DNA of 64,000 nt from Phymorhynchus buccinoides (lineage: Eukaryota; Mollusca; Gastropoda; Neogastropoda; Raphitomidae), in contig CM065691.1 of assembly GCA_017654935.2 (NCBI GenBank), positions 22,835,427 through 22,899,426 of the forward strand, read 5' to 3'. Shown here in pieces: positions 1 through 10,932 of this stretch. A program made the position numbers and the translations under genes. Under the pieces are notes generated by a model, which made no database searches, had not been told where the DNA came from, and worked only from the letters and a program-made list of their open reading frames with translations. Position 1 is the stretch's first letter. Each line of letters opens with the position of its first letter.

Positions 1-169
1 AGCTTCGATGATCCCGAGCCTAATCAATGAATGTGACAGTGCATATCAAAACCAAGCATCATGGAAGTTTGGTATAAATTTAGGTTTTGCATATATGGAA
101 TAGAGCTAAGATTCCTGAATAACACACAGAAAACATAATTTAATTATTACCCGGCCAGAGGCCGGGGTT

Positions 170-400
170 TTGCTCACTAAAAATGTAAGCGAATTAGACA
201 ATATACTTGATGATGAAAATGCTTCTGTGGCTGATGCTTACACTTTGTTATCGCAAATTCTAATAGATACAGCTAAAGTCACACTGGGAGAAGTCAAATA
301 TGTGTCAAACAACAAAAACAGTGACAATAAACCTTGGTTTGATGCTATATGTAGAAGCACAGAAAAGCATATTTTACAGCGAAGAATAAAGCTAAATTAA
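170..400 (+). pseudogene. LINE ORF2 fragment, endonuclease-RT linker
   Basis: This 76-residue frame contains NKPWFDAICR, the PWF/W-D motif typical of the linker that precedes LINE reverse transcriptase. It ends at a stop about 10 bases before the RT frame opens at 409. The next residues of the protein (KLKDSLPNRRELE) are reached only after a frame change near 395-400, so a single indel probably split one original ORF2. No start codon here is believable; the first ATG lies inside the domain. Confidence 0.7.
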
Positions 401-408
401 AGGATTCT

Positions 409-1614
409 TTGCCTAATCGCAGAGAGCTAGAAAATAGCAGTAAAGACTACAAAAACGTTCTTAGAAAGTCATATCGAGTTTATACCAAAAACTGGCACAA
501 GAAGATTCATAATTTCAAAGCTAATAGGCCAAGAGAATATTGGGACAATATTAAAAAGAAAAAGAAGAATGAATGCCCTATCAGTTTAAATGAGCTTTTC
601 TTACATTTTAATTCATTGAAAGTTCAACCAGATGGTGTTGAGAATGCAAGTGATATTGATTGTGATTTGGAATATGATCTTGAATTTTTAAATGCTCTGA
701 TAGTTGACGAAGATATTGAAATAGCTGTACACCAAGTTAAAAATGGAAAGGCATCTGGGGTAGATAAAATACAAAATGAATATATAAAGCAAAGTATTCC
801 CATACTTAAAACAACGTACTGCAAACTTTTTAACAAAATTCTTAATACAGGGACCATACCAGAGGAGTGGTTAGTTGGACTTATTCTGCCTTTGTACAAA
901 GGAAGGGGTAATAAAACGGACTGTAACAACTATAGAGGTATTACACTTTTGAGTTGTGTAGGAAAATTGTTCACAACAATTTTGAATAACCGTTTAACAA
1001 ATTTTATTGACAATAATAACATTCTTTTGGAAAATCAAGCAGGTTTTCGAAGATGTCTTTCTACAACGGATCATATGTTTGTTTTAAAAAGTTTAATTAA
1101 TATTTTCAATAGTCCTAAAAAGCGACTGTTTTGTGTTTTTGTTGATTTTACAAAAGCGTTTGATTCAGTATGGAGACAGGGGTTATGGCAGAAGCTTATT
1201 AAAGAAGGTGTAAATGGAAAAATTCTGCGAGTAATCATCAATATATATCAGCAAATAAAATCTTCTGTATTTGTAAATGGAAGTCAATCTGAATTTTTTA
1301 GCAGTTTCAGGGGTGTTCATCAAGGCGAAAATCTTTCGCCTTTGTTATTTTCTTTGTATTTGAATGATCTTGAACGATACTTAACAGATCGTAATTGTGA
1401 TTTTTTGAATATTGACATAAATCTTCCTGATTCAGATTTATTAGGTTACATTAGTTTACTTTTACTGTTTTATGCTGACGATATCGTTATTATTGCTAAT
1501 TCTCTTCATGGTTTACAGCATGCTCTTGATGTATTATCTGAGTATTGTGATGAATGGAAGCTTAATGTTAATGTCGCAAAAACAAAGGTTGTAGTTTTTA
1601 ATGAAAAGTATTAA
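409..1614 (+). CDS. LINE reverse transcriptase domain (broken ORF2)
   Basis: A 401-residue open frame containing most of a LINE reverse transcriptase, the enzyme that copies element RNA onto nicked chromosomal DNA. Visible RT blocks in order are KASGVDKIQNE (about 114-124), NNYRGITLLS (173-182), ENQAGFRR (208-215), FVDFTKAFDSVW (244-255), GVHQGENLSPLLF (302-314) and the catalytic YADD at 355-358. LNVNVAKTKV follows (thumb side). The ORF stops at 1614, although thumb-like sequence (HTFKYLGIIFS) continues downstream in another frame. The catalytic residues are intact but the protein is incomplete at both ends, so activity is unlikely. Confidence 0.85.
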   Translation: MPNRRELENSSKDYKNVLRKSYRVYTKNWHKKIHNFKANRPREYWDNIKKKKKNECPISLNELFLHFNSLKVQPDGVENASDIDCDLEYDLEFLNALIVDEDIEIAVHQVKNGKASGVDKIQNEYIKQSIPILKTTYCKLFNKILNTGTIPEEWLVGLILPLYKGRGNKTDCNNYRGITLLSCVGKLFTTILNNRLTNFIDNNNILLENQAGFRRCLSTTDHMFVLKSLINIFNSPKKRLFCVFVDFTKAFDSVWRQGLWQKLIKEGVNGKILRVIINIYQQIKSSVFVNGSQSEFFSSFRGVHQGENLSPLLFSLYLNDLERYLTDRNCDFLNIDINLPDSDLLGYISLLLLFYADDIVIIANSLHGLQHALDVLSEYCDEWKLNVNVAKTKVVVFNEKY

Positions 1615-1726
1615 AGTTTAGAAAGCAGTCCATTGAAATAGTACACACTTTTAAATATTTAGGTATAATTTTCAGCAGAACGGGGAATTTTTATAAATGT
1701 AAGAAGTATTTATATGACCAGGCTCA

Positions 1727-2628
1727 ATGTGCAATGGGTTTTTTTTTTATTTATTGAAGATGGCACGAATTCAAAATGTGCCTGTAAATATTGTATTGGA
1801 TTTATATCAATCGATGGTACTACCTGTTCTTCTTTATGGCTGTGAAATGTGGGGTTATAGTGATTTAAAACTAATGAAAGTTTTCAGCTTAAATGTTTTA
1901 AACATCTTTTTCATTTAAATCGTTCTACCAAAACAGAACTGGTTTACGGAGAACTGGGAATTTATCCTGTGTCAGTTCAAATAAAAGCATGTATGATCAG
2001 ATTTTGGGCATCGCTACTTTCTTCACAAATCAACAAATATTCCTCTAGATTGTATCAAGTGTTGTATGATTTATATAGAAATCAAGTTTTTACTTCTGGG
2101 TGGTTGATATGTATACGGGATATTTTAATAGAAACTGGATTTGACTGTGTTTGGGATACACAAACTTGTTTGTCTGTTAACAGACTTTGTAGAAATGTTC
2201 GTACTTCATTAGAGGAAAATTACAAACATACTTGGAATGATGCCTTAGAGTCTAGTAATAAATGTTTATTTTATAGAAATTATAAAACCGATTTCTGCCG
2301 TGAAAGATATATTGAAATGTTGCCTGATGTTTATATATATCCTCTTATACGGTTTCAGTGTGGTAATCATAAACTCATGATACAAATTGGCAGAAGACTT
2401 GGAATATGCCATGAAGAACGATTATGTAGAGACTGCAATCAGAATGACCTTGGTGACGAGTTTCATTTTGTAATGAAATGTCCCAAATACAATGATATCA
2501 GATGTCAGTTTATTTCCAGAAAATATACATGTGTAAAGTCCGTCTTTAACTACTGTCGATTGCTCTGTGGTGGTAAAAGTGTGTTATTAAATGTAGCTAA
2601 ATTTTTAAGGTTTAGTAAAGTTGTGTGA
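1727..2628 (+). pseudogene. LINE ORF2 C-terminal region (two frames)
   Basis: Two frames (1727-1918 and 1969-2628) continue the same LINE protein after the RT. The first holds LLYGCEMWGYSDL, the LLYG-E-WG motif found downstream of the RT thumb in many LINEs. The second, 219 residues, runs through a Cys/His-rich end (CRDCNQNDLGDEFHFVMKCPKY), resembling the CCHC-like C-terminal zinc motif of LINE ORF2. A T-run near 1740 and an indel near 1918 interrupt the frame. Confidence 0.75.
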
Positions 2629-2779
2629 CATTTTGGTGTGTTAATTACATTAGAGTTATCTTTTGTAACTGTTTTCAATTGTTGCAGTAATTTTGTATTT
2701 GCTTGATTTGCTTCAAGTCCTCCATGCCCCAAAAGGGGTCAAAGGATTAAACAATCTTTGAATCTTGTAATCTTGTATC

Positions 2780-3250
2780 GATTATCTTAAAAACTACTGT
2801 TTGGACTTTGATTAAAATTGGCAGAGGGGTAGACAGCTTGAAAAGGAAGCTTCGTTTCGTTAATCAACACCGTGCTGACCTTGACCTTGAAGTTTGACCT
2901 TGAAAACCGAAATTTCCTTCTTTGGGCTATGTAATTTCCCCCCAGCTTTATTTCGTGAACTAGTGAACAGAATCGCTTCAAATTTTGTGTGGTGGTGTAC
3001 CATGGTGCAAGGAAGTCTGTATAAAAGTTCAGCTGTATCTCGTGAACTACTGAACATAATCGCTTCAAATGTTGGGCTATGTATTTTATGCGTTCTGTAA
3101 GGGTGGAAAGTGGTGTGTTTATTCGGGGGTGGGGGTGGGGGGGTGGAGAGGACATAACTCTGGCCGGGTTTTCATTGTCACAATGCGTTGCTGCCGCTCG
3201 GCGATGCCCTTGTTATCTTTGTGCTGGTTACGATTTTTACATTCCTTTAA
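2780..3250. repeat. Internal direct repeat of about 145 bp
   Basis: The phrase CGTGAACTA-TGAACA-AATCGCTTCAAAT occurs twice (about 2955 and 3040), each time near a GGGCTATGTA phrase (about 2925 and 3073). This suggests a short tandem duplication in otherwise non-coding DNA. A GACCTTGACCTTGA simple repeat precedes it. No gene is seen here. Confidence 0.5.
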
Positions 3251-3820
3251 AGTTTGACATCCAAGATTAGACAATGTCCTTTGTGGAAATCTGACATTAA
3301 TTTGAGTGAGTCGGGTTTAGCTCTTTGTATCTATAGACGTGGCTTTAAAAAAAAAAAAAGGTGGGAGGATAGGATAGGCCGAAATAAAGAAAGAAAACAT
3401 TTAAAATTTCATATTCTGTTTGGTAAGAGCAGATTACATAAACGGCTAAAAATTTGGTTTAGTCCCCCTCCCCCTCAAATTTTCGATTTGAATTTTTTTC
3501 TTCTGAGAAGTGACATTCCGCCTTTTCAAGGGATAGGGTTACGATCAGCCTAGGATTCTTTTCATAAAGCTGAAAGAAGCAGATTTTGATGTTGAGGATC
3601 GTAAACATGATTGCTGGAATTTGATAGTTTAGGGGTTCGTGAACATTTTTGGCTTTTGCCCCAAATCACGCTGTGTGATCGAATTATGTAGGGTTTTCTC
3701 AAGCACAGTCAGAAATATGCTAATTATGACAGCATGTTCGTGTATTATGGGGGCATTGGTGTGTTCATTAAAACCTGTTGTGTTCCCTAACACTGACTGA
3801 GTGACATGCCAAAAGACTAT
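3250..3820. other. Intergenic, no gene seen
   Basis: A mixed AT-rich stretch with an A-run at 3347-3358. Short open frames on both strands lack codon structure or motifs. Nothing supported. Confidence 0.5.
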
Positions 3821-3824
3821 AAAA

Positions 3825-3995
3825 CGCAGCTGAGGGAGGGCCCAAAGTTGCGACTGACGAATCTCGATCATTAAAAGCACTTCGGCGGGGGCTTTCCTGG
3901 TATTGCAGTACCTCCTGGATCGTCCCACTATCTTTATAGTTATCAATGTCCCATATGTGCCTGTTCCAGGCCGGAGGACGTTAAACGAACTTTCA
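3825..3995 (+). mobile_element. SINE fragment with U2 snRNA stem-loop IV-like segment
   Basis: Bases 3896-3918 (CCTGGTATTGCAGTACCTCC plus TGG) match the 3'-terminal stem-loop IV of U2 snRNA, known from vertebrate U2, at 22 of 23 positions. The stretch continues through AATGTCCCATATGTG to a 3' end reading GAGGACGTTAAACGAACTTT followed by CATCATC, a tail also seen in degraded form in the SINE family at 14264, 17106 and 42175. That these share ancestry is inferred from by-eye alignment. Whether the upstream 70 bases are also U2-derived is unclear. Confidence 0.6.
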
Positions 3996-4189
3996 TCATC
4001 AAAAAGTTGCGACTAAACGCATACGTGATATTTAAGGTAACATGGCTACACACAAAGAATCAGGAAAAAGTGTTTGGGGGTTACATTAATGAAATCGGTG
4101 GTAAGAGTGATCTCCCTCGAAGTTCATAACACTTCTTAACATTTCCTTTCCTTCATATTTTTACTTACACACACAGACACTTCTTACTT

Positions 4190-4414
4190 GCAGTGTGTGT
4201 GTGTGTGTGTGTGTGTGCGTGCGTGTGCGTGTGCGCGCGTGCGTGCGTGCGTGCGCACACGCGCGCGTATATGTATGTGTGTGTGTGTGCGTGTGCGTGC
4301 GTGAATATAGACAAAATTATGCGTTGCACACACAGACTTGTGTTGTGTGTGTGTGCGTGCGTGTGCGTGTGTGTGTGTCACAGTGGTGTGTGTGTGTGTG
4401 TGTGTGTGTACGCA

Positions 4415-4446
<32 letters not shown>

Positions 4447-4518
4447 CACACACACATACACACACCACAAAACACAGCACAAACCTCTTATTCAATCTTC
4501 CTCTTATTCAAGTTATTC

Positions 4519-4616
<98 letters not shown>

Positions 4617-4749
4617 ACACACACACACACACACACACACACAAGCACACAGGTATGCACACATGCATGCTCACACACACACACACACACACACACGCAC
4701 GCACACGCACGCACGCACATACACACACACACGCACACGCGCGCGCACG

Positions 4750-4815
<66 letters not shown>

Positions 4816-4874
4816 ACAAAACACAGCACAAACCTATTATTCAATCTTCCTCTTATTCAAGTTATTCAAGATTG

Positions 4875-4959
<85 letters not shown>

Positions 4960-4964
4960 CACAC

Positions 4965-4998
<34 letters not shown>

Positions 4999-5051
4999 AC
5001 AAAACACAGCACAAACCTGTTATTCAATCTTCCTCTTATTCAAGATTGAGC

Positions 5052-5121
<70 letters not shown>

Positions 5122-5138
5122 AAGAAAGACACACACAA

Positions 5139-5199
<61 letters not shown>

Positions 5200-5254
5200 A
5201 CAAAATACAGCACAAACCTCTTATTCAATCTTCCTCTTATTCAAGTTATTCAAG

Positions 5255-5318
<64 letters not shown>

Positions 5319-5325
5319 TCTTGCA
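4190..5325. repeat. Compound (TG/CA)n and (GA)n microsatellite with repeated spacer modules
   Basis: A 1.1-kb block of long CA and GA runs. A non-repetitive spacer beginning CCACAAAA(C/T)ACAGCACAA and ending TTCAATCTTCCTCTTATTCA recurs four times (about 4462, 4813, 4997, 5197), each between a CA run on its left and a GA run on its right. The whole CA-spacer-GA module has therefore been multiplied. The long open frames across it (up to 408 residues) are runs of dipeptide repeats and are not genes. Confidence 0.95.
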
Positions 5326-5399
5326 AATCGCTACTTTTCACACGTTTATCACCAGCCGTCTCCATTATCCCGCCATATTTAGTGTTAACAAGTCCAAGG

Positions 5400-5880
5400 A
5401 AGATCACTGCCTAATTTGATTTACGCAGTAGGTCTACTACCCTAGCTTTGACACCCATTGCGACCGTGTCAGCAGATGACATAATTGCGTTGTCTCCTTT
5501 TAGTCACGAGGGCTTTGTTCAAATTCAACCGCGGCTGGTCGCGTCAGTTGACCAGAGTAGATCTAGGCCTACAGCCACTCACTCTGACGTGATGTGCCTA
5601 ACTGATGCGTGATGCGCTTGTGTGGTCAACAGCCTGCAATGTTGAGCACTGACCTCTGCTCATAGCTGATGTAATCTCTGCACTGTTTTTCCTAGCTCTT
5701 ATTCCTAGTAAATAAACAAAGTCAAACAACTGTCTGGTTTCCGCCTAGGCCCTATATGTTCCTGGCCTGCATGGTGCGTGCTGATCAACACCCTCCAATC
5801 CTTATCCTGATCCTTATCCGGCCTCATCAACTCCTCCTTACCCCGGGCCTTACCCTTACCACCCCATCATATTATAATTG
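5400..5880 (+). mobile_element. LTR-like relic (solo-LTR candidate)
   Basis: The 3' 170 bases, from AGTAAATAAACAAAGTCAAA (with an AATAAA signal) through AACACCCTCCAATCCTTATC, match the 3' half of the element at about 21990-22555. The 5' parts differ. A polyadenylation signal followed by a conserved ~150-bp end, without coding sequence, suggests an LTR end, but no 5' boundary, PBS or target duplication was found. It could equally be another repeat family. Confidence 0.35.
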
Positions 5881-7346
5881 CTGGCCTTGTTTACAACATT
5901 ATATTGATGTGGGTGTCCCAGCTGAGATCGTGAGATATGGTGACACCTAGGTACTTTAATTTTGTCTCTGCACTGTTTGTAGAATCTGGCCATGGAGGTG
6001 GTAGGAGCCAGTCTGAATGTCCTTCTTCCTGGACACATGAAGGGTCTGGCATTTTTGGGGGGTGGAATTTCATTTTCCAGGTTGAATCCCACTCTGACAT
6101 ATAGTCAGGTCTTTCTGGAGCGCCTCTTGATCATTTTGCGACTTGATGGGTCTGTGACAGAGGGTGTCATCTGCGAACAGCCAGGATGTTGATGACAGTT
6201 TTTCAGGCAAGTCGTTGATGTAGAGTGAAAACAGGGCAGGGCCCAGGACTGATCCTTGGGGGACTTCTGACTCTACAGGTACGGCTTCTGATTTGGCACC
6301 ATCCACCACGACTGCTTGGTTCCTGTCCTTCAAGAAGTTATGGATCCAAGTGTTGATGTGCCCGGTGATCCCATAATGTCGGAGCTTGTGGATTAGTAAG
6401 GAGTGGCAGACTTTGTCAAAGGCTCTGGAGAAATCCATTACCAAGACGTCGGATTGTCTACCCTTCTCCGTTGAGTACGATAACTCAGAGCTGGCTCTCA
6501 CACGAACGGACCTTCCTGAACCCGTGTTGTTCTTCTCTCAGGATGCTGTTCGCTTCTGCGAACCCCATGATGGTGCTGGCTACTGCAATGTGCTCCAGGA
6601 TCTTAAATTGCACGGCACACTTGTCAGGGAGATGGGGCGATAGTTTTCGGCACGATATCGCTCGCCTTTTTTAAATACTGGAGTCACATGAGCTGTTCTC
6701 CAGTCCTGAGAGACGCAGCCGGTGTTGACTAACGTCAATTGGTAAAGGTGTGTCAGTGCAGGCGCAAGTTTCGTCTGCAAGATCATCAGTTTAGGCTAAG
6801 AGTCGAGGGCTGAGTCCATGTGGACCAGGTGCTTTGCTGGGGTCCAGTCCTTGCAGCAGCTTCCTGACTCCTGCCACGGAGATGTTCACTGTGTGGCACG
6901 TGGGACCTACAGGGTCTGGGTTGAGACCTGTCCAAGACTTGAAGTCTTCAGCAGAGCAGTCGACTCTGCTGCTGAATGCTGAATGAAACTGAGCATTCAG
7001 GGTTTCTGCTTTCTCCTTTAGGTCCGTGACCAGCTTGCCGTCCACTTTGAGGGGAGAAACATTGGCCGCTTCTGTTCGTTTGGACTTGATGAATGTCCAG
7101 AAGGACTTCTCTTTGTCGTCTTGGGGGCAGTTCTGGAGTTGGTGTCAGTGCTGGAGTTGTCCGTAATGAGGTTTTCTGTGAAGCTCCAGCTAGTATGCAC
7201 GACGCAACCCACGCTGAATATGTCGCTTCAAGACTCTGACCTGGTGCCTTACACTCTCGTCTCCAGGCTTCCTCCACCCCTCTGGTCCCTCTTTGTTGGA
7301 GGCGGTCAAGAGACCGCCTCCCCTTTATCGTCGGGCAGGGTATCAC
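5850..7346 (-). pseudogene. Degenerate LINE reverse transcriptase
   Basis: Read on the minus strand, consecutive frames give one LINE ORF2 in order. They show SKWTASWSRT and DGKLVTDLKEKAETLNAQF (linker), DPSKAPGPHGLSPRLL, FKKGERYRAENYRPISLTSV, then VMDFSRAFDKVCHSLLIHKL, VPQGSVLGPALFSLYINDLP, catalytic WLFADDTL, and finally KLKYLGVTISHDLSWDTHI (thumb). At least four frameshifts separate them, so the copy is dead. Motif wording (PQGSVLGP, FADD) fits CR1/Jockey-like LINEs. It is a different family from those at 160-2777 and 11656-13560. Confidence 0.85.
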
Positions 7347-7605
7347 ATGACTTTTTACTGTGGATGGTCACGTGATTTTTGGCCAGTTCTATAGTATGTG
7401 GAGGAGCACGTGACCTGCTGGGCGCATCAGAGTTGTCTTCCCTTTGTCATTGCAGTTGTCTGCCCTTTTTAACTGAGCGTGCGACTCTACATGTAATGTA
7501 GGTCCGTGGGTGCGACGCGCTGGTGGATCATTGAGAACCTCATGAATATGCATCAGCCTAACAGACTGGTGACCAGAACATGTTAACCTACAGAGTTAGG
7601 CTGTG
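7347..7605. other. Intergenic, no gene seen
   Basis: Unremarkable sequence between the LINE relic and the CT repeats. No feature is supported. Confidence 0.4.
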
Positions 7606-7610
7606 ACTGC

Positions 7611-7696
<86 letters not shown>

Positions 7697-7815
7697 AAGG
7701 ATATCGTAACTTTCCGTTGTTTTGTCGCTATTAATTTAGAAGTACTTTCAGTACCAATGCACTTCCTTGGCAGAAGAGCTATGTAACCTATTGCCAATAA
7801 AATGTTTGCGTTTGC

Positions 7816-7906
<91 letters not shown>

Positions 7907-8012
7907 GGGGGGGTTCTCTGCCTTGCACGGCTTCCAATTTTGTTTCCACATACTATCTCTTTTTGTCTCTGTCTTTCGCCCTGTCTTTCCCTGCCTCTCT
8001 CCCTGTTCTGTC

Positions 8013-8092
<80 letters not shown>

Positions 8093-8199
8093 CTAGGCTA
8101 GGCTAGTAGGGCCTAGTATGTGCTGCGTGGTTAGCAGTAGTCTATTCCTTCCAGCACACTTTCTCCACTGGAGTTGGTGTCGTCTGCTAAACCTCATTA

Positions 8200-8248
<49 letters not shown>

Positions 8249-8340
8249 TTACTCGCACTTTCATTGCCCTTCTCTCCCACATACTATCTCTTTTTATCTG
8301 TTTCTTTCTTTCTGTCGCTTTCTGTCTCTGTCTCTGCTTT

Positions 8341-8430
<90 letters not shown>
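7606..8430. repeat. Cluster of (CT)n microsatellites
   Basis: Five long CT runs (about 7612-7684, 7816-7905, 8021-8089, 8201-8243, 8342-8428) separated by 110-130 bp of CT-biased spacer. Two spacers share ACATACTATCTCTTTTT (about 7948 and 8279), so the run-plus-spacer module appears duplicated. Frames made of Ser-Leu or Arg-Glu repeats are not genes. Confidence 0.95.
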
Positions 8431-8432
<2 letters not shown>

Positions 8433-8774
8433 GCAATGTCTCCATCTGTCTCTCAGGTTCTTTTGTTTCATTGCACAGAAACAAAACTATTTCTTTCTCC
8501 TCCCCCCCCTACCCACCCTGGGTGTGTGCCTGTGTAGGTGTTAGCCTACTGTGCTGTGATGTTGAGCCATGCTTTTTCTATGCCTAAGTCTCTTTATAGC
8601 TTACAACAATGCGTGCGTGTCAGCGTAAACAGCGTTGCATCGATCACTGGAGTTCGTGTTGTCTGCTTAAACTTGCATACACCACACTGCTAAAAAACAT
8701 TTGTATGATGTATAGCATACGAGTAGCATGCAAAAGATTTGTAGAATTTTGAAAGCCAAACGATTTTACATTAA

Positions 8775-9014
8775 CACTTTCGCCGCCAGCCATTTTTCAG
8801 CAAAACAATACCATTAATTTAAACTTAACTGAGAAGAGAAACAAAATCTGCAATATTGGGAATTCCTCTGTGACATATTTAAAATTAGGCCTATCCTTAC
8901 CTCCCCAAATAAAGAAAATAGGGTCTTTGGATAACAGGCTCTGGTTTGATGCCTTTCAGTGACATGGGTGTTAAACCACTGTGGTGCAAAAATGCGACAT
9001 TGGCGGTGAAAGGG
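8775..9014 (-). mobile_element. piggyBac-like MITE flanked by TTAA
   Basis: A 240-bp non-coding element bounded by TTAA (8771-8774 and 9015-9018), with terminal inverted repeats CACTTTCGCCGCCA and TGGCGGTGAAAGGG. It matches, in reverse orientation, the element at 24432-24670. TTAA targets and short TIRs are the mark of piggyBac-type DNA transposons; there is no transposase, so it is non-autonomous. Confidence 0.8.
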
Positions 9015-9018
9015 TTAA

Positions 9019-9472
9019 AGTTGTGTATTACGCTTCTGCAAAGAGTATTGTGAAGAAAACAAATTTTGTGTTGTCTTATAGTAAAAACCAGGAGTGAATT
9101 GTATGATGATAAAACACTTGACAGGGCTTCATCCTCATTTTGGCTCTTTTTTTTAAAAGTGTACAACCACCATTACGAAACCTTTGCAAAATCACAGAAG
9201 TGCATTGCTAAACTTTTGCAAAACAACAGCAATTGCATTGTCAAATAATAACAACTGCATTCATCATAAAAATGACAACAAAAAATAAAAGGACTGCACA
9301 CATAACATTTTTCCTGTACAGGGCCTCAAATGGCACAACGTTAAAGGGGCACCCTGACGGATGAGTTATTGTAAGAAACACGCTGAGGAGTTTTACTCAC
9401 AACAAAAGAACCAGCTCAATTATTTGTTTTACTGCACTCCAAAAAACCCAAAAAACGCTTCAACCACAATGA
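9019..9472. other. Intergenic, no gene seen
   Basis: AT-rich sequence with a short CA/TTGCAAAA-rich patch near 9180-9240. No supported coding or RNA feature. Confidence 0.4.
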
Positions 9473-9591
9473 CTGAGGTGGTGTAGAGTGGTATTGCGTT
9501 CGCTTCGTGTCAAGTAAACCCGAGTTCGAACCTGGGTACAAGGGATTTTTTCTTCTCATTCTGCACTAGGCCTTAACAGTCTGAACGTTGA

Positions 9592-9622
<31 letters not shown>

Positions 9623-9690
9623 CGTGTGCCCATGCACTTAGCATACGTTAAATCCAGTGGCAACGAAAAAGTTGTCATTTCGTCAAAATT
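9473..9690 (+). mobile_element. tRNA-derived SINE
   Basis: The head contains an RNA polymerase III B box (GAGTTCGAACCTGGG at about 9522) and an upstream A-box-like segment (GTGTAGAGTGG). The body reads CTTTCGGATGAGACGATAAA CCGAGGTCCCGTGTG, a phrase repeated in the SINEs at 26030 and 31921. Beyond GCATACGTTAAA it continues in the same way as the minus-strand copy at 31921-32145, which confirms it as a dispersed family. Confidence 0.8.
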
Positions 9691-9699
9691 GTATTTACA

Positions 9700-10880
9700 A
9701 ATATTTATTTAATTTATTTACAAAAATTGTGACCTGTTAATTCAAGTCAGGGGGCAAAGGCTCTAAAATATCCTACCGTGGGAGAGAACTCTCTCCCCAG
9801 GGACTTCCCTGAGAAATAAAACAGGGGAAATATTTACATCACGGATAGTTTATTTATTATTTTTAAAAAGAGGTGAAATTATATTTATTTTTATACATTT
9901 ATTTACATATTGTTCTGGGAACAACGAAAGAGGGGGGGGGGGGGGGGGGGGAAGGATTCGGAGGGTCTCAGCACACGTTGAGGGGGCGGGGCAAACGAGA
10001 GGAGCGATACGCAGGCCATCCCTGCGTCAGCATCCCCACGTAGACCCACCCCGACAAGGGGGAGACCAGCTCAACGAAATAAAATAAAATTGTGAAGGTT
10101 CCCAGAACTTGGGGGTAAAGACGATAATATTTATTTTATTTTATGACTTTCATACCAACATTCTTTCCATTATTAATATTTAGGTTTTTGCGACAGTCGC
10201 GCAAACGGACAAGGGAGACCACCCAGCCGTCCTCAAGACCTATATTAATAGTGGTGTCCTTCATATAAAAACATGTGAAAATTTTATAAAAGCTTGGTAC
10301 GCTGGTGGGACGGGCACTTCCGGCCACCATTTTGACCTCGTTACTATTGTGTGAGCCGTCACATTAAAGTTTGAAAAATTGCAGGGACGATGGTTGAAAA
10401 TTTATAAGGGATGGGATTGGAAATGTGTTCTTAAGTTTTTGAATATTTGTTTACAACTAGCTTAGGCTGAAGGGTTAATAAAATATGTTATTAAAATAAG
10501 ATGTTCTTTGTTAAAAAGTTATTATTAAATGAACAGGTATTATAAAAAAGATATATGTTTTATCAGGACCCTGGCAGGCAATCGGCGGCCGTGGTGCATC
10601 ATAACTTGTAGACAATAAGATGTGTGTATGTTTTGGTCGCTCTCCGTTTAGCGGGAGGACCAATGAGAAGTGTTGAAAATTTGACGTTGAATTAACACGC
10701 GAATATTCGCGGTATGCTAAGATCTTCACCACACAGCTTGTTTTTCTCTATTGGATTTTGCCAGGACCAATGAAATGCTCTGAATTTTGCCGTGCGAAGC
10801 TATACAGTGTGGTTATGTTATAGGGCAAAATGTAGTAAATTTTATACTGTGTTTGTTTCAATGTTCAAATGTAGAGTCAC

Positions 10881-10932
<52 letters not shown>

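Larger units (their letters stand above)
160..2777 (+). mobile_element. 5'-truncated non-LTR retrotransposon (LINE), RT-bearing
   Basis: The segment starts abruptly in the linker between endonuclease and reverse transcriptase, runs through the RT and C-terminal domains, and ends with about 150 bases of 3' UTR. The 3' end carries a short ATCTTG-type tail (GAATCTTGTAATCTTGTA near 2760-2777), as expected for a LINE copied by target-primed reverse transcription. No endonuclease or ORF1 is present. The reading frame is broken near 395 and 1614 and again before 1969, so this copy is dead. The clade is not assigned with confidence. Confidence 0.85.

Noticed and set aside
4193..5419. Long open frames of 358-408 residues on the plus strand
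   Set aside because: They are translations of CA/GA/TG microsatellites (His-Thr, Arg-Glu, Cys-Val repeats), with no codon bias or domain.
7767..8587. Ser-Leu-rich frames in the CT cluster
   Set aside because: Microsatellite translation only.
9522..9540. Functional tRNA gene at the B-box match
   Set aside because: Only Pol III promoter-like boxes are present; no cloverleaf closes, and the sequence recurs as a SINE.
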